Source: Gyrodactylus bullatarudis
Lineage: Eukaryota; Platyhelminthes; Monogenea; Gyrodactylidea; Gyrodactylidae
DNA: 64,000 nucleotides
Assembly: GCA_012064415.1 (NCBI GenBank)
Contig: SSNU01000039.1
Coordinates: 322,119 to 386,118, forward strand
Reading direction: 5' to 3'
The notes under the pieces were generated by a model, which was given only the letters and a program-made list of their open reading frames with translations, was not told the DNA's origin and searched no databases. The number at the start of each line of letters is the position of its first letter. Position 1 is the stretch's first letter. A program made the translations under genes and the position numbers. This document shows positions 50,623 to 61,312 of the stretch, piece by piece.

Positions 50623-51952
50623 TATTGTTTTTTTTATCTTTAGCTAACTTTAGTAAATCCTTCATGCTTTTTATTAGTCTTATTTTATCCTGGCTCAGTT
50701 TACTGATTGATTCAACGTTATTCTTTTTGAATGACTCTTTTCAATAGAGGGGAAAATTTATAAATAAGAGAAGCTCAAACCTCTAATTCGACATTTAGAA
50801 GGAAAGAATTAAAAATCGAACTCGATTTTTTTCTGTAATTATCGACGCCCCTTTTCAACGTTAGACATTTTGTTATTTGGCTTATGTAATAAACTAAGCT
50901 TGTAAATAAATTGTATATCAAGAGAATAAATAATTCGATTATTTAGTTTTGCGAATCTATTCTTTCGGTAGATCGTGAGACTAATTGAGTCGTTAGTGAA
51001 CCTTATTATTGATATAAAGTTGGGAATCTATGATCTAAGGTTATTCAAGACACTAGTTTTGGCAAAGGAATTTTAAAAAAAGGTGAACAAGAGACAGAAA
51101 TAATATACAATCAATAAAATGATCTTTTAACATCTCTTAAATTAAGAACTTTCAGACAAAAAAACAGTGATTAGGCGTAGTATTTCTTTATTTCCAAAGT
51201 GTGAAATTAATAATCCATCCTGTCTCGTACGAAAAGTAAACCATTTGAAAATTTATAGTATATCAAACTTTTGACTTGTTCTGACATTCGCTAGAATCGA
51301 AGGTTTTCTTTTAAAAATCTTGAATCATCTGGAATGTTCAGATATTTAAGCAAGTTTAGATCACTCAAGTTCAAAACGACTCTAAAATAATTAAAGATAA
51401 GTGCTTCTATGACTATAGATTTCAGACAGGTGACAAAACACTAGTTATCACGATAAAAGCTTGTCTTATCTCACACAAATATTGCACACACTTCTATACT
51501 GTATAATTATATCAAACTACATAAGAAATGATGTAATCATTAAAAAGTAAGAAACCAGATTATATTCTATATGGATAAATATTACCCATTAACGATTTTA
51601 ATATTTTAATCGATAAGTTACAACATGTCTTATCAGTTAATAATTACCTTAATTAGGTGTAAATTATGAAAAAAATTTTGACCCAAATTATAGCCAAGCT
51701 TCTTCAGGGCTTCTTGCGGCTTTTTGAGGTGTACATTTAAATTTTGAGTAATTCTCACAAGTCTGATGAATTTCTCAACAGTTGACGGCAGCATTTTATT
51801 GCTTCAAAAGTATTTGGAATTGAAATTCAAAAATTGGCATATTACATTGAGTTGTTACTGATCGGTTCATTTCATTTTCTTTCCGAGGCATCTGATTGAA
51901 GAGTTACTTTTGTGGAAATTCTCTTCTCTTCATGATTCCAGCCTCTTTGGCC

Positions 51953-52231
51953 TTACAAGATAATTGTCTCCTTATTCTGAATGCATGATTGGGTAAATAA
52001 ATAAAATTTTTTTATTCTCCATGAAAGATGATTACTTTCCACAATTTCTTGCTTGATTAAAATGAGAGGGCGAGCATCGGGGAAGACGAAAGCAAAGAGT
52101 GGAATATGTGGGACACTGGGAAGAAATTGATTTTTTCCATCATTTTCTGTTTTCCCTAATGAACTTGAATTCTCAGTTGGATATATAGGAAGAGAGGAAA
52201 AGTCAGCACTCGAAAGTGAACGAATGGACAT
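51953..52231 (-). CDS. Weak hypothetical ORF in the receptor intron
   Basis: 92 codons from ATG at 52231, beginning MSIRSLSSADFSSLPIYPTE. The first 75 residues are varied and not repeat-derived, with SLPIYPTENSSSLGKTEND and FPDARPLILIKQEIVE; the end degenerates. No domain, no clear splice sites. Could be an isolated exon or chance. Confidence 0.18.
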   Translation of the reverse strand: MSIRSLSSADFSSLPIYPTENSSSLGKTENDGKNQFLPSVPHIPLFAFVFPDARPLILIKQEIVESNHLSWRIKKFYLFTQSCIQNKETIIL

Positions 52232-54264
52232 TAGGGATTATATGGGAATTTGTAGAGAATTTGCCACCTTCTCTTGATTCTGGAGAATTCGAATTTGTAA
52301 TTTAAAAAATTCGAAAATTCAACTTTTGTACCTGTTTGTGGGCAGATAACGAAAAACCAAAGGCAGATTTGGAATGCCCATGACATTTTTAAATTTTGAA
52401 AAACCTTGTTGGAAAGTCTGATTTTCCTAAAAAACAAGAAAAAACCCAGAAAATCGAGGGTCAAAAAAGTTGAACTGACTCCACCCCTAGACGTGTCATA
52501 TCGATCGAAACTGAATTTATTTAAGTTAAATTCATTCGTGGAAAAATAGTTTTTTTTCCAATTATCTCAGAATTCATTGGGAATTTTTTGAATGCTTAAT
52601 TCTCTTGCATCAGAAATGACTCAGGACGAAGTCTTAAAATCAAGAAGAAAATTCTGACTAATTCCGAGCCTAAATTGGCAAAAAATACAGAAATTATTTT
52701 CCGTAAACTTACTGGCTGCTCGTGCAAAGGAACTAAGAAAGATCATATTGACTATTATCGGAAAAGTACCGTAGTCTTAACTGAGGGAACGTGATTACTT
52801 AGTAGTAGCCTGATAAAAACAAATCTGACAAAAATTAGAAGCGTTTCTTCACAACGTTGAAGATCCGAGTCCGAATTCTGGCTATGGTTTACTAACGAAA
52901 AGCGTTTAAATCTGAATATTATAGGACTCTCTTATGGAATTGACACTCGCTTATCAGATTACTAACCTGTGACAAAACTCTTCAGGTAAGAACTGAAAAC
53001 AAATTCTACAAAATTATTATGGCATTTTTCAAATTATGAGGCCTAGACCAAGTTATAGTTATAGTCATAATTTTCGAATGAAAAAAGCCATAAGAGATAG
53101 AAATAATTTTCATATTAAAAAGAGAAAATGAACAAAAAAAACAGGGTGGATTCAAACCACTTGTACAGAAAAAAAGAAGGGGGAGGAGGAGAAATAGAAA
53201 TTTTTGGGAAAGTCGTGGGCAGAAAGATTAAGCATTTTTTTAAAGAATATTTCAATTGTACTTCTTTAAATGTGTGTACTCATTCATATGAACCAAATAT
53301 TTGAGTAGAGAGAAGTATATGTATAAATTTTATGTATTTATTAATAATAACTTTCTGTATAGAAGATTAGTGTTTCATTGGATTCAAGAAAAGTTTAGAT
53401 TGAAAAACAAGCAAAATCAATAACGAACAAAAATGCATACGATATTTTCTTTTATTACATTGTCTTCATTATTGATATATATATATATACTTCTTTCCTT
53501 TGAGAATTTTCAAACGGGATCAATTGAAAAATTTTCTTAGGTATACACAAGTCGTTGAGTTTTACAATGAGCCATGAGCCATTTTTAACTATTCTAATAG
53601 AACTGAAGAATCGATAAAAACCAAGTTTAGATCATTGGTCTTCAAATGGCACAGAGAATTACTAAAACTTATCCCTGAAATTTGATTTAAAACCCAATTT
53701 ATTACGCCGAATTGATGTTAAATATGTCGGTGGTGTTTGATTCTTACTTGAACCACTGTTTAAAAAAGCATTCAAGAATGACTCCATAGATGTTTTATAA
53801 GAAACTTATGTTCGTTAAGGTATATATACAACCTAGCATTTTTAACAAGAATAAATAGTTTGCCCTGAAAGCCCAGTGGTTATGCCTTTTGAATAACAAA
53901 TTTTTTTAGAAAATTTAAATTCTAATACTGAATACCTCGAGATTTTGTTTATGTTTATAACTCCTACGTTCTAGCACGAGTTATCTTTTTGAATTCATTT
54001 TAAAAACGACTATTCTATAGAAAATGCCAAATGGATTTTGGGGATTAAACTTGTACATGGAATAATCTAACAAATGGTCTTTTAAAAATTCCCAAGAAAG
54101 CAAACTGATCACTTTCATTTTATGTCGTGAGAAATGGTTTGAAAAAATAGTCTAAAAGTCCATATTTTACACATCAAGTTATATGGCTTAGGACCGTAGG
54201 ATTGGAAATTATAAACTACACTTAGATCAACTATTAATTTTAGATCTCATCCAAATGACGATTT

Positions 54265-54295
54265 CTGATTGGTTCTTGAAGGAATGACCAATCAG
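54265..54295. promoter_or_regulatory. Inverted pair of CCAATCAG motifs
   Basis: CTGATTGGT at 54265 and ACCAATCAG at 54287-54295 face each other across 14 bp. CCAATCAG is the NF-Y (CCAAT-box) consensus; the pair also forms a small hairpin. No gene start is visible beside it. Confidence 0.35.
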
Positions 54296-54847
54296 AAGGC
54301 GTTGAATTTGTACCTAATTGATATCAAACCTCAATGGGTCATATATGGGAAAGGTAACTTTCTCAAGGCATAATTCTGTTTTAATGAAACTGAGAATGAT
54401 TTATTGGCTACTCGTTTTTAACCCTAAAAATGGTTATTTTTTGTACCAATAACTTCTAAACTAGAGGTTGGATTTTTAATCGTCATCAGCGTATTCTGAA
54501 ACCATACAAAAGTCCAATTTCAGCTATGTAACTCGAAAAAATTTTCGTTATGTTAAAACCATGTACTGTATTAGGGAGTGGCAAACTAATACAAATCAAT
54601 TAGGGATACTTTCTCGATTTCTATTCTTTCAATAGGGAGTTCTCTTCTCTAATGAAAAATATTTAAATTCTCGTCAACATCTTTGTGAAATTACAAGAGT
54701 TTCCCCTGGCAACAATTATCGTAGGAAATTAATACTTGCCAGTGGAGAAAAGGATACATACCATGGTAAAAAATTGAGTCAAGTAAAAGGGGATATCTAA
54801 CCATGAAGAGCCAATGGCTTTGAGCCAATACTTTGAGTAGTTTTTAT

Positions 54848-55240
54848 CCCTTTCGGTGTCGAAACTATTTGACAATTATCATAAAAACCAAAATTTAGCT
54901 ATGAAAATATTAAATTATTATTATTATTATTATTAGTGCTTATAAGAATTGGAATTAAGATATATTAACACCAAATGTACATTTCTCTAAGCATCATCAG
55001 TGGTAATTCTTCAAAAAGTTCATTCAAAATTTCAGTAAATCTTTATGAATTAGGTTAAAAAATCTCTGAATTTTCAATTGTATGTTGATATAATTTTGAT
55101 TGATGAGATCAGTATACTTTCCCCTACAAATCATTAAATTATTTGGCCAAAAATATTACTAATGCAAGATAAAATTTTGGGCTTTAATTTAAACTTGATC
55201 CAGAAATCTGCCGAACTAATCGTGTTACAAAAGTTCAAAA
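54848..55240 (+). mobile_element. Family G copy 3, interrupted by a retroposon
   Basis: Starts CCCTTTCGGTGTCGAAAC after TTAT rather than TTAA. Split at 54909-55143 by the insertion described separately; the two halves together match the copy at 38.5 kb. Confidence 0.55.
54920..55132 (-). mobile_element. Family D retroposon, 5'-truncated, with TAA-repeat tail
   Basis: Inserted into family G with an 11-bp target duplication ATTAAATTATT (54909-54919 and 55133-55143). Read on the minus strand it ends CATTTGGTGTTAATATATC, then ATTCCAATTC and a (TAA)n tail next to the duplication, as expected for target-primed reverse transcription by a LINE or SINE. Contains CACTGATGATGC and GAGAAATGTA, shared with the other D copies. 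Confidence 0.7.
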
Positions 55241-55895
55241 ATATTATTCCATCAGGACCTAAGCTGAATATCGCCATTAAATTTTCGACCATCTAAGAAC
55301 GAAAACAAGTTGTATCAGTAAAATATTGTCTTTTGAATATATGCTATTTTTTCTATAGGAATTTGCTATTTCACTGGTCACTCAAGTAAACAACTTATAA
55401 TTATTATTACAGGAAGTGATGACTTATATTTATCACCAAGATCTCTTGACTTTTTGAGAGTTTTTTATCAACTTTTTCATCATTTGAATCATGAATATTT
55501 CTACTAGTCTTGTTCAAGGACAATGAATTACAAGATATCATCAACACATGTTCTTTCAAGAATAGAGACAGCAATTAAAATGATATAGATTAATTAGAGG
55601 TAGGTTATTACTAATAATAGTCACAATTTTATTGATACCTGATAAGATCTTTTTATTACAAGTGGAATTACAAAGGGTTGATCTTCTTCCTTAGATCTGC
55701 AAAGAATGTTGGACTAATGATGATTTAAGGAGAGCTTCCAGTAAACTTTAATGAGTAAAGTTCGTCTCCAACCTTTAATGCATTAAATCCTGAAATGTGC
55801 AAAATTGTTTGTGTGTGTATTTATGAAAGTTGACAGTCCAACAGAGTTAACCAACTAATAGATACAGAGATATTCTGTCGAAATGAATTTCTGAA

Positions 55896-56586
55896 TGTAA
55901 AGCTATTCTCGATGAATTTGGGAATTCATGATTTTTACAAAAATCTCATTTTTTCATCAAGGTATCGAAATTTTTGAAAGATTTTTTGGTAGCTGATTCA
56001 AAATGTACACTTTTACTGATTTTAGAAAAAAAATTTTGGAGACATTTTAAAATTCGAGATGGCGCGATTTTTTTAAACTTTGAGATGAAAATTTTTGTTG
56101 ATTTCAAGGTCTGAGAGGAATCAAACGTTATTTTTCAGGATCATCATTAGACAAGGAAAATAATTACTCTCATTCATTTTTTGGAAAAAACCCTTCATTT
56201 TGAAATCATCTCGGGATCACCCTAGTTAATCAATTTCCAAGCAGTAAAAATGATCGAAAAATAGGAATTAGACTTTCGCACGTACATAGTGTGTTTTTTC
56301 CAAAAAATGAATGAGAGTAATTATTTTCCTTGTCTAATGATGATCCTGAAAAATAACGTTTGATTCCTCTCAGACCTTGAAATCAACAAAAATTTTCATC
56401 TCAAAGTTTAAAAAAATCGCGCCATCTCGAATTTTAAAATGTCTCCAAAATTTTTTTTCTAAAATCAGTAAAAGTGTACATTTTGAATCAGCTACCAAAA
56501 AATCTTTCAAAAATTTCGATACCTTGATGAAAAAATAAGATTTTTGTAAAAATCATGAATTCCCAAATTCATCGAGAATAGCTGTA
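55896..56586. repeat. Palindromic family A, copy 9 (near-perfect arms)
   Basis: 55898-56190 and 56293-56583 are almost identical inverse copies, from AAGCTATTCTCGATGAATTT inward to ACTCTCATTCATTTTTTGG, around a loop of about 100 bp. Only a handful of mismatches over about 290 bp by eye, so it is the youngest or most homogenised palindrome here. Confidence 0.82.
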
Positions 56587-57461
56587 CATGGAAAAACAAT
56601 TTTTTAATTATTCATGTAAATATTGAATAAATATTTGAGCAGACGTTTGTGGAGAATCGAATTCTAATGACCTCATTTTCATTCATTGCTGTATTTCTTG
56701 TAATTCTCTCTTAGTTGGGCACTCTATAGAGATTAGGACAAGGAATTATCTAACGTATTATCCTTAACGACTTGGGCGAATTTAATGCAACCTTGATTCT
56801 AGTGATAATTAGGCTAGGCAAAAAATGTTATTAATGCCTACTTTAACCAGCTTTATTCCCTCTGTTCTGAGAACCATTTAAAACAATAAATTTTTCCAAG
56901 GTCTTAAAATATATTATTTTGAAGATAAGATTTATCCATATCAATGATCTCAAATGATACGACGATTTTCATTGTCGGGAACAACCTTGAAGATGTAATG
57001 ATTCAGAAATCTTATCAGTGTTTTAGATATCTTTGAGGGTCTATTAAATTAATACGTAATACACTCGTTTTATGTTCTTGACAAAGTTCAATATCCTAAG
57101 ATGATAAAGTAAGAAAACTTGTTCTTTAGATCAATCGAGTAACAACTGAAAAAAGAAGCAAGATGAATGGTTGTAAAATAAAAAGAGAAGAAAGCACCCC
57201 CTAAACATTTCCCCTCTTCTTTTGTTCGTAAACTTTTTTTCTTTTTCAAAAAAAAAATTGTTTGAGTACACTGTATTGCACTGTATTTACTATTTTGATC
57301 AGTAAAATAGAAAGAACTGAGAATTCTCCCTTATAAGCGATCAATGAGATATAAAACTTTAGTTTCTTCAACTTTTCTAATATATTCAATCTTCTAGGCA
57401 TTAGAAACGACATTGAAAAGAGTAATTTAATGAGTTCTCCAATAAACTCAGATATAGTCGA

Positions 57462-57482
57462 ATGCATAGAAATCGGCAAATT
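57462..57482 (-). pseudogene. Possible duplicate fragment of receptor exon 2 (NLPISMH)
   Basis: Within the large intron and on the receptor strand, this segment encodes NLPISMH, identical to seven residues of exon 2. The DNA differs only at three third-codon positions. Upstream in frame is a TGA three codons away, and no convincing acceptor or donor flanks it, so as it stands it is not a usable exon. It may be a decayed exon duplicate or a coincidence. Confidence 0.35.
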
Positions 57483-57535
57483 AAGTAATCAACTCAGCAT
57501 TTTATTTTAATTACAAAATCTGGACTGAACTCTGT

Positions 57536-57545
57536 GGGGGGGGGG
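57536..57545. repeat. G homopolymer (10 nt)
   Basis: Ten consecutive G in very AT-rich DNA; length prone to sequencing error. Confidence 0.85.
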
Positions 57546-58059
57546 TAACAAATAGAGCTGCAAAAAAAACGCTTAAAGAGGAATCGTTATTAGAGAAACT
57601 TGATTCTTTGAATTTTTGTCATTTTTTAATAAGCTAATAAAATTCCCGAGTCAGATAGATGAAGAAAAAAAATGAGATCATTCAAAAGATCAAGCCTTGA
57701 AACGATTACAGGATTAACTGATAGAGAAATCATTTCAAAACTGGAAATAAACCCCTAAATGATTAAAAGTAATAAAAGATGTGTGTTGTGGAGGATTCAT
57801 TTTATTCTTCACTGGGAAGCGGTAAGAAACAAACCTGTCACATGCAAAGTTAGACAAAAGTAAGAAGGTTTATTATGTGTGAAAATGAGAGTTTAATAGA
57901 CAAGATTAATTGCTGAAAAAACACTAAAGACAGATCGATAACAATTTTAACTGGCTAATTCCTCAACTAAAGATTATTTTTATCGTTTTTTTTCTTCATG
58001 TATTCATTAGAATATCTAGAAAATTCTAAACGTTTTATATAATATCCGAATTTAATTCT

Positions 58060-58250
58060 AGAACAAAAGTTTGGCTATGAAGGAAAAAATGTTTTTTACA
58101 AAAACCTCATCCTTTTTCTCATCAAGAACTCGATTAGATCACAAAGCCCGCTTTTACTTTTTATGAAGAAAATTGTGGTCATATTTCGAGTTAGCGGAAA
58201 ATTTTTCAAATTTGTCTCACGATCAGACAAGGAAACCGATTATCACCATA
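58060..58250. repeat. Diverged family A fragment
   Basis: TTTGGCTATGAAGGAAAAAA, TTTTACAAAAACCTCATCC and TCTCATCAAGAACTCGATTA resemble a degraded left arm; no right arm found. Confidence 0.35.
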
Positions 58251-59145
58251 AAAATTTGATCGTGGGACCATAAAATCTATATCTCACACTTTAAAAAAGT
58301 AAAATGTAATTTGAATTCATCTTTAGACTTGAGCATGAAAAGGGTCCAGAGTGTTTAGACATTTCATTTTTTGTTCATCAAACGAATGGCCCATTCGTCG
58401 AATGGGGTATTAGGTTAAATCCGAAGCGAGTTAAACATTTTGCTACAAGGAATATGTGTAAATGTTTCCTTCAGACTGACAAAAAAATATGTTTGGATAC
58501 ATTTCTGGGGTAATTGCTCTTTTTCTCTTTTGAATGCATTGCATTGAACATGAATAATTACACACATTCAGTGGATAATAAAACATTTTTTTTGTTTTAA
58601 AATCTCAATTTTAACAACTAGATAGAGATGGCATTGAAAAATAACAACAACAACCGGAAATACAAAAAGCAGTAAAGATAAGGAAAAAACTGTTCTGTAC
58701 TAAATGAGCCAGTTAAATGAACGAATTTCTTCATAAAAGGACTCAGATAGATTCCAGTTAAACAAAGAATATATCCATGAATTTGATTACATTAAAGGGG
58801 AGTAAAAAAACATTCACTAGATTGAAAGAAAATCGGTAGTTAATCAGACTCAAGAGAAAATTGATATTTAGGGAAGATTCCCAAGGATCTTCAACATGGA
58901 AACGAGTGTAATGTATGGAAAATTGAATTATATCGATTCAATTTAGAATGTAATCCAATTTCTTTGATTGAGAACGTCGTTCGTTTTCCTCTTTCTCTAT
59001 TTGAACTTTTTGAATATAGGAGAAAAAACTATGTGTAGGTGACATTGTTATGAATTATCGTGTGAACTTTAACGTGGGCATTATTATTATTTCAATTACG
59101 CATATGAATAAATAAAATATTGAAAGGAAGGTGAAAAAAACTCAC

Positions 59146-60798
59146 AGCTATTATAAAAAAAGGTATCCAGCACAGACAGAAACAGCCCATAATGACACCG
59201 AGAGTTTTTATGGCCTTTGTTTCACTTGAATTCCTTTTTTGTTCTTCTTTGTTCCTCTTCGAGTTACCTGGAGCCTTGCCGATGACATTGAGACTGAAAT
59301 GGGAAGAATTCTGGCCAGACATGTCCAACTGAAGATTTCCCAACTGGTTACTACCATACGTTGGTAAATAATTGTGGGCATTCTGATGATTTAGAGTTAT
59401 CACCGATGACTGTCGACGTCCCAGGAAGTATTGACTATTCTTCTGATCTGATAGATCCATTTCAGATGTATTGTTGTTGTTGTTGTGTGTGGGGACCTTT
59501 TGGAACTTTTGTGCCTGAGAGGTATTCAATGATGGTTTTTGCTTGTAAATCGGATGATTGGTGTTAAGGGGGGCTTTGTGGTAAAGTTCTTTCTTGGCGT
59601 AAAATGAATTTGAGTTAGTCATGGATGTCTGTAGAGGCTGAACCATGTTTACTTGGTGTACAGGGCTCACTGGTAAGCTCAACTGTTGCTTATTTTGAGA
59701 TTTTAAAATGTTGCCAGAATCATCTGTGGGCTTTCTTACAACGGTTTGTGTGGCCCTCTCTGTCTCAGAATTGATTAATGTCTCAATGCTTTGGTCAACA
59801 TAGGGAATTGTAAATTCGCTCTTGTTCTTAAAATGCTTTGAATTTATCGCGTTATTTGTCGTCTTGTCCATTCTATCCCTGTCATTCGTTTGGGATTCAG
59901 AGTTTTGAGTGACAGTCGGAAGGTTTTTTGTTAGATGCTCCAGTTGACAAATGACCCTGGGACATCGTCTACGACATAACTCTGAAGGAGGCAGTGGGAA
60001 TCGAACTTTTATCGGGGCTGTTATCGGTATATTTCTCGCTTCCTCTTTAATATTTGAATATAAAAGCTTGACATGACTTCGATGTTCTGATTTGGTGTAT
60101 AAATTTGAGTTGTTTCCAGCATTCGAAGGATTATTTGGGGAGAGACTAACGTCACCCGTTGTTAAATGGCTGGCCCTGCGTGCAATCTTGTGAAGCTCTG
60201 AATCCTTCTGAGCCATTTTACGAGCTAATTTAAAAATTCTTATATACAAAATTATCATAACGAAGAGTGGAAGATAGAAAGCCCCGAAAGTGGCATATAA
60301 TTGATACCAGATATTTTCGCTGAGATCACAGCGTCCTTCGTCTGTGGTCGGTGGTGCAATAAAAATTGGTGGAACACTAATTAGAAAAGCCATAACCCAT
60401 ACAATCATTATCATTAAAAGCATATACTTCATCGTTCGTCTTTTGGCGTACTGTAAGGGTCTTGTAATAGCCCTGTATCGATCGATAGAGATTGCACACA
60501 AATTCAGAATTGAACTTGTGCATAGGAGAACATCAAAAATGCTGTAGGTATAGCAAATGTACTCGCCAAGACCCCAAGAAATCGAAATTTGTCGGTAAAT
60601 GCTGTAAGGAAGAACAAGAATGCTGACGAGAAGATCACTAACTGCCAGACTGACAATGAGAAAGTTGCTTGGTGTTTGCAAAGATTTCACTAAGATAATT
60701 GAAATGATAACAAGAGAATTCCCAATTGCTGTTAACAAAGCTATAGTGCATAGGATGATGCCAACGATAACTTTGTATTCAAGACTTGGCTCGTCCAT
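59146..60798 (-). CDS. 5-HT7-like serotonin receptor, exon 1 (TM1 to TM6)
   Basis: Class A biogenic-amine GPCR of the plasma membrane, expected to bind serotonin and signal through G proteins. This exon gives 551 residues. TM1 begins around residue 10 with a GNS motif. TM2 has LAVSDLL. TM3 carries the amine-binding Asp in FDVLLC, followed by DRY. TM4 and TM5 follow, then an intracellular loop 3 of about 300 residues rich in Ser, Asn and Gln, then TM6 with CWIPFF. The loop-2 and TM4-TM5 pattern (ITRPLQYAKRRT; YQLYATFGAFYLPL) and the tail encoded by exon 3 resemble insect 5-HT7 more than octopamine or dopamine receptors, as I remember those families. The residue after DRY is Arg where most amine receptors have Trp. 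Met at 60798 leaves only about 8 residues before TM1, with no signal peptide. The exon ends at a strong GTGAGT donor (59140-59145) in phase 0; the rest of the gene is 20.7 kb away. Confidence 0.88.
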
Positions 60799-61097
60799 TG
60801 TATCACAATTGAAATAAAATAGCTAAAAATCTAAATAATTCACAGATTGATAATCCACATGTTTTTCTCTACATAGTGTACTGATGAGTGGTGCGATAAT
60901 CCATTTACTGAATAATTACACGAAAATAATTTTTGTATTGACGCTCTATTTTCATTGGTAATAGAGTAATAATAAACTCGAGAATTTGATTGGCTTAATT
61001 ATACTTCAAGGTTCTAATTTAAACAAATTAAATTAGATGCTTCCCGTTGTTTTACACTATAGTTAATTTGAAAAAAATCAGAAATTTATCAGATATT
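60799..61097. promoter_or_regulatory. Divergent intergenic region between receptor and RPUSD2-like gene
   Basis: About 300 bp separate the two divergent start codons. It is AT-rich and must hold the 5' UTRs and either a shared promoter or, for the receptor, only a part of it if untranslated upstream exons exist. I see no clear TATA box or CCAAT match. Confidence 0.4.
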
Positions 61098-61286
61098 ATG
61101 CAAAAAGGCATCGGCTATAATGGAGTCGTTGATAAATTTGTCAGATTATCAAAGGCAGAAAAAAAGGCTTTCACTAAAGCTAGAGCAAGAGAACGTAAAC
61201 AAGATCGCAAGAGAGCCAAAGAAGATTTGAACTCAATGCGGGATTTATCTTTAACAGAATATCATTTCTCTGATGGCTTTAGGAGG
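61098..61286 (+). CDS. RPUSD2: RPUSD2-like RNA pseudouridine synthase, exon 1
   Basis: First 63 codons of a RluA-family pseudouridine synthase. The segment is lysine- and arginine-rich (ARARERKQDRKRAKED), probably a basic nuclear-targeting or RNA-binding stretch, and ends YHFSDGFRR, which matches the conserved GLRRV start of the RPUSD2 core. Met at 61098 is chosen because the frame upstream has only a TTG start and no family similarity. The exon ends in phase 0 at GTAAAA. Confidence 0.75.
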
Positions 61287-61312
61287 GTAAAATAATTTAA
61301 AGTTATTCCTAG
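61287..61312 (+). other. Apparent 26-nt GT-AG intron
   Basis: Begins GTAAAA and ends TTCCTAG. Left in, it gives an immediate in-frame TAA. Taken out, the reading GFRR-VFPYYHVFKAY lines up residue for residue with GLRRV-PYY in the human protein as I recall it. The length is not a multiple of three. This is far below usual animal intron sizes. Confidence 0.65.

Larger units (their letters stand above)
50623..54840. other. Receptor intron, little recognised
   Basis: Only the weak ORF at 52.0 kb, an AT microsatellite at 53475 and the CCAATCAG pair at 54265. No repeat family copy identified. Confidence 0.4.
56587..59139. other. Receptor intron next to exon 1
   Basis: Contains the NLPISMH fragment, the G homopolymer and a diverged family A piece at 58.06 kb; otherwise no feature. 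Confidence 0.45.
38424..59145 (-). other. 20.7 kb receptor intron, repeat-filled
   Basis: This intron separates TM6 from TM7. It contains most of the palindromic repeats, two hAT-like MITEs, a tRNA-derived SINE head, a retroposon with a TAA-repeat tail, and a plus-strand ORF at 39.5 kb. Extent is inferred from splice signals GTGAGT and CCCTAG and matching phase. Confidence 0.7.

Noticed and set aside
53140..53175. GGTTTGAATCC box-B-like hairpin on the minus strand
   Set aside because: Only a T-arm-like hairpin; no acceptor arm or box A in range.
57246..57479. 77-codon frame starting with LPISMHSTISEFIGEL as a complete alternative TM7 exon
   Set aside because: Beyond NLPISMH it lacks WLGY.NS and NPxxY, has a stop three codons upstream and no donor, so only the short fragment is kept as an observation.
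59361..60817. Plus-strand open frames over the receptor exon
   Set aside because: Antisense shadows; they mirror receptor codons and have no family features.
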